From Neocallimastix lanati (nom. inval.) (Eukaryota > Neocallimastigomycota > Neocallimastigomycetes > Neocallimastigales > Neocallimastigaceae): a stretch of 64,000 bases of DNA. Under the pieces are notes generated by a model. It had not been told where the DNA came from, ran no database searches, and saw only the letters and a list, made by a program, of their open reading frames with translations. A program made the position numbers and the translations under genes. The stretch spans positions 27,501 to 91,500 of the forward strand of contig JACVTC010000012.1 of NCBI GenBank assembly GCA_016946835.1, written 5' to 3'. Positions 61,200-64,000 of the stretch are shown here, one piece after another. Position 1 is the first letter of the stretch, and each line of letters opens with the position of its first letter.

Positions 61200-61531
61200 A
61201 TTTTTTTTTTTTTTTTTTAGAATAAGAGAATAACTTTATTTAATTTATAATAATAATAAAATTACATGATTTTAAAGAAAAAAAATAATAAAATACATGA
61301 AATAAAATATTATATATTATAAAATTATAAAAGTGAGTTAGAAGCAATAGCAATAACCTCTAACTTTTCCCATTCCTCGATAATAACACCACGTCTATTA
61401 TTGTGAGTAATAATTTCAGTATTAGTGCTATCAACTGAATCTGTATCTGTCATTTCACCGGGAGGTGAAAATCCATTCCTTATTATTTTGACGTTAACGC
61501 TCTCGGCAACGGTAGATTCAATGGAATACAT
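61200..61531 (-). mobile_element. LINE-C: 3' end of a second LINE with poly(A) signal and tail
   Basis: On the minus strand: a frame of about 68 codons (61531-61325) of balanced composition (ending Glu-Glu-Trp-Glu-Lys-Leu-Glu-Val-Ile), a short 3' UTR, AATAAA at 61240-61235, and a poly(A) tail of 18 nt (T tract 61201-61218). The UTR words CATGTATTTTAT and ATTAAATAAAG match the UTR of LINE-B, so it is probably a related LINE tail, 5'-interrupted by LINE-B, whose own poly(A) abuts it. A processed pseudogene of a host mRNA is the alternative. Confidence 0.55.
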
Positions 61532-64000
61532 TTTTTTTTTTTTTTTTTTTTTTTTTAACGGCAGCAAGCTTGTTTAATCTTTATTAATTAAATATATGAT
61601 AAAATACATGTAATAAAATAATAAAAAAAAGATAAAAAAAATAAACAAAAAATAAAACACAAAATAAAATAAAATAATGGTATAATATATTCTAGTTTCA
61701 TTTAATTAATATTTGTAAGACTTCACAAGGGCATTATTATACTGAAGTATAATAATTAATTTTGACTTCGCAATGTTAATCATAATTTTAAGATACAAAA
61801 TTATGATCTTCATTGGTTGCGCTAGCCCTGCTGGCCTGTCTTACTGTTTCTTCAGCATTGACGCTCTTGGTAGTAGTAGTACGATTCGATTTGAACCTAT
61901 TGAACAAAGACCATTGCTGGCCAATAGCAATAGGTATAATCGATTGAAGAAGTGCCGCAGTAACCACCAAGAATGAGGTATCAGAATAAACACCTGATTT
62001 CATCTGGCACTTAAATAGATCCTTCCATTCCCTTGTACTGTTATTAATACTTCGACCTCCAAGAAGGAAATTAAACACTTTTTCACATACACTAGAATCA
62101 ATATACACATTATTTTCAATACTATTACTAACATTACTAAAAATACTATTACTAATATTACTATAACTATTATTACAATTACTATTATTACTATTACTAT
62201 TATTACTATTTCTATTATCATTATTACTATTAACAATATCATTTATTAGGTTGTCACAGTTAAAAGCATTATATAAAAATAAAATTTTATCATTAACTTT
62301 ACCACGAATATGATTGAAAAAAGGACAATCAATTAACCAATGACTTATCCATTGTTTATTACTTTTACAGCAGGGACAAAAATTAGGACACATTTGATCT
62401 ATTATTTTTGCAGCTTTAGCAATTCTAGCATCTAATCTATATCCGCTTCGTGCTCTCAATAGCCAATAGAAACCATATGAAAGATCAGGATATTCATAAC
62501 AAAGTTTTATAAATTTTGTTGTTTCTTCGAATTTGTTTTTTGTCATAAAACTCAGCTTTAATAGAATTGATTTTCATATCTCTATTCCAATAAAAATCCT
62601 TGATTTTATTATCGTTATTACCTCTTTTCTCTAGTTTACGTTTAAGAGTTCTACTTTCTTTTGTCCATGTATATTTTCTAGATTTTGGAATATTATTAAC
62701 TAAATAGGAAATAATACAATTTGAATTTTTCCATTTATCAAAACATTTGACTTGAGACAAAGCACACTTAGCTGACAATGGAGGAATATGTATATCTTTT
62801 GAAAAAGAATATACATTAATAAATGATTTGGCTTTTTGTATACCTGCAATCCATCTTAATCCTTTATTAATTAATTTCTGAGTATTCTTTGTTCTCGCTT
62901 TATTTAAACTAAGTAAAGGTGCAAAGTAAGAGACTTTACTAAGTACATAGGAGTTAATTATAATCTTCTTAAATGGAATAGAAATTTTGGAATTTGAAAG
63001 AAATTTACTAACAGAAAAGAGAGTTTTAGTAACTTTAGAGTTAAGTAATTTAATAATAGGGTTTAACGATAAGCTTTTATCAAATGTTATACCTAAATAA
63101 GTATAACATTTAGTTATTGGGATTGGTTGACCAGCAAGATAAAAAGTAGGATCTCTTTTATTTTGAAAAAGAGATGTGTCTGGTCGAATCACCGTCGTTG
63201 CACACTAGTTAATTCCAAAATTCATCATATTAAACTTAGCCCATTCATTTACCTTCTTATGCATTTTTTTCAACTTAGTTCTTGACGGTGCGCATAGAAC
63301 AATATCATCTGCAAAGAGTCCACCACAACATCTAGATTTGCCTAAAGGAATTCCAAGTTCTGAAAAATCATTAAAAATGTCATTAATAAAAAGATTGAAA
63401 AGAATTGGTGATAGTGGGCAACCTTGTCTAACTCCTTTCATAATATTAAAAGATTCCGAATATTGATCATCAATTTTAACACTGGCTTTGGAAGTCAAGT
63501 ATAGATTTTTTATAAATTGATAACATTTACCTCTAATGCCTAAAGCATCTAATTTATATAAAATATTACCTATTGGAACAGAATCATATGCCTTTTTTAA
63601 ATCTAGAAAAGCAAGGTAAGTTTCTTTATTATCATTTTTACGCCTTTGACAAATTTCTCGAATTGAAATAAATAAACTAACACATTCTTCTTTAGTACGA
63701 AATCCAAATTGCTCTGGCCTAATAAAATTATTTTTAAGTCCATATTCCGAAATTCTTTTGGAGACTATTTTCGAAATGAGTTTTATACCATTGTTAATCA
63801 GAGAGATACCTCGATAATTGTCACAATCAGATAGATCATCTCCTTTTTTAGGAATAGATATAATACTTGCTTCATTCCATGAGCTAGGAAATTCTCCATT
63901 CCAAATTCTTGAGTATATCTTCTGTAAATAATTTAAACCAGAAGCAGAATTATTTACTGAATTTTCGTCATCCGGAGGAATTAAAGCGATATAAAATTCA
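61532..64000 (-). mobile_element. LINE-B: non-LTR retrotransposon, RT to 3' end, runs off the window
   Basis: An open frame enters from the right edge and continues to 63208 without a stop, although no Met lies near its start. It has Ile-Pro-Lys-Lys-Gly, Asn-Tyr-Arg-Gly-Ile, Phe-Leu-Asp-Leu-Lys-Lys-Ala-Tyr-Asp (about 63600), Gly-Val-Arg-Gln-Gly-Cys-Pro-Leu-Ser-Pro and Phe-Ala-Asp-Asp-Ile-Val-Leu (about 63310), all intact. Breaks are TAG at 63205-63207 and a one-base frameshift near 62545. The last frame (62546-61788) carries the C-terminal zinc motif Cys-Pro-Cys-Cys ... His ... Cys-Pro and an Asn/Ser microsatellite. The 3' UTR ends with AATAAA at 61585-61580 and a 25-nt poly(A) (T tract 61532-61556). 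RT is closely related to LINE-A. Confidence 0.9.

Overview
The window is extremely AT-rich eukaryotic DNA with long A/T homopolymers and AT microsatellites. Genes carry poly-Asn and Asp/Glu-rich tracts, the two ABC genes have one short intron each, and there is a heavy load of decayed transposons. The gene content is two GT10 fucosyltransferase-like genes, a fungal RTC4-domain protein and two full ABCA-type transporters, alongside copia, MULE/FLYWCH and LINE elements. This fits an anaerobic gut fungus (Neocallimastigomycota) best. Dictyostelium, also AT-rich and Asn-rich, was considered and fits less well because the RTC4 domain is fungal. The assignment is inference.

Left part (1-23 kb): a 171-bp tandem duplication; a small secreted alpha-helical protein of unknown function (minus strand, 1914-2759); about 7.5 kb of gene-free AT DNA; two tandem type II membrane GT10 glycosyltransferases (plus strand, 10279-12516 and 14843-16474) with near-identical catalytic domains but unrelated charged stems; and a 1531-residue Asn-rich RTC4-domain protein (minus strand, 18054-22649).

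Middle part (23.4-51 kb): two minus-strand ABCA-like full transporters (24794-30419 and 44688-50206) lie in a segmental duplication of about 7 kb per copy. Each gene has a 124-nt first exon, missed if the longest open frame is taken, which supplies the cytoplasmic N-terminus and first membrane helix. Between the copies sit microsatellites, a polypurine-tract/LTR junction of a degenerate plus-strand element (35.26 kb), and a minus-strand copia element with an internal deletion of integrase (about 37.0-41.3 kb). A GC-richer LINE 3' remnant ending in a perfect 19-bp hairpin lies at 23.46-23.76 kb.

Right part (51-64 kb): almost entirely transposons. In order: a MULE/FLYWCH transposase pseudogene with intact DDE residues; a copia 3' LTR plus a pol pseudogene that is single-frame but has two nonsense codons and a mutated YVDD box; a solo-LTR-like element that contains perfect Pol III A and B boxes; a block of nested perfect inverted repeats; and a pile of at least three LINEs with visible poly(A) signals and tails. 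The last LINE runs off the right edge.

The host genes suggest cell-surface glycosylation and lipid or drug transport, but nothing in the sequence links them into one pathway. The most unusual structures are the palindrome-rich block at 56.0-57.9 kb with the Pol III-bearing LTR-like insertion inside it, and the 19-bp hairpin at 23.46 kb.
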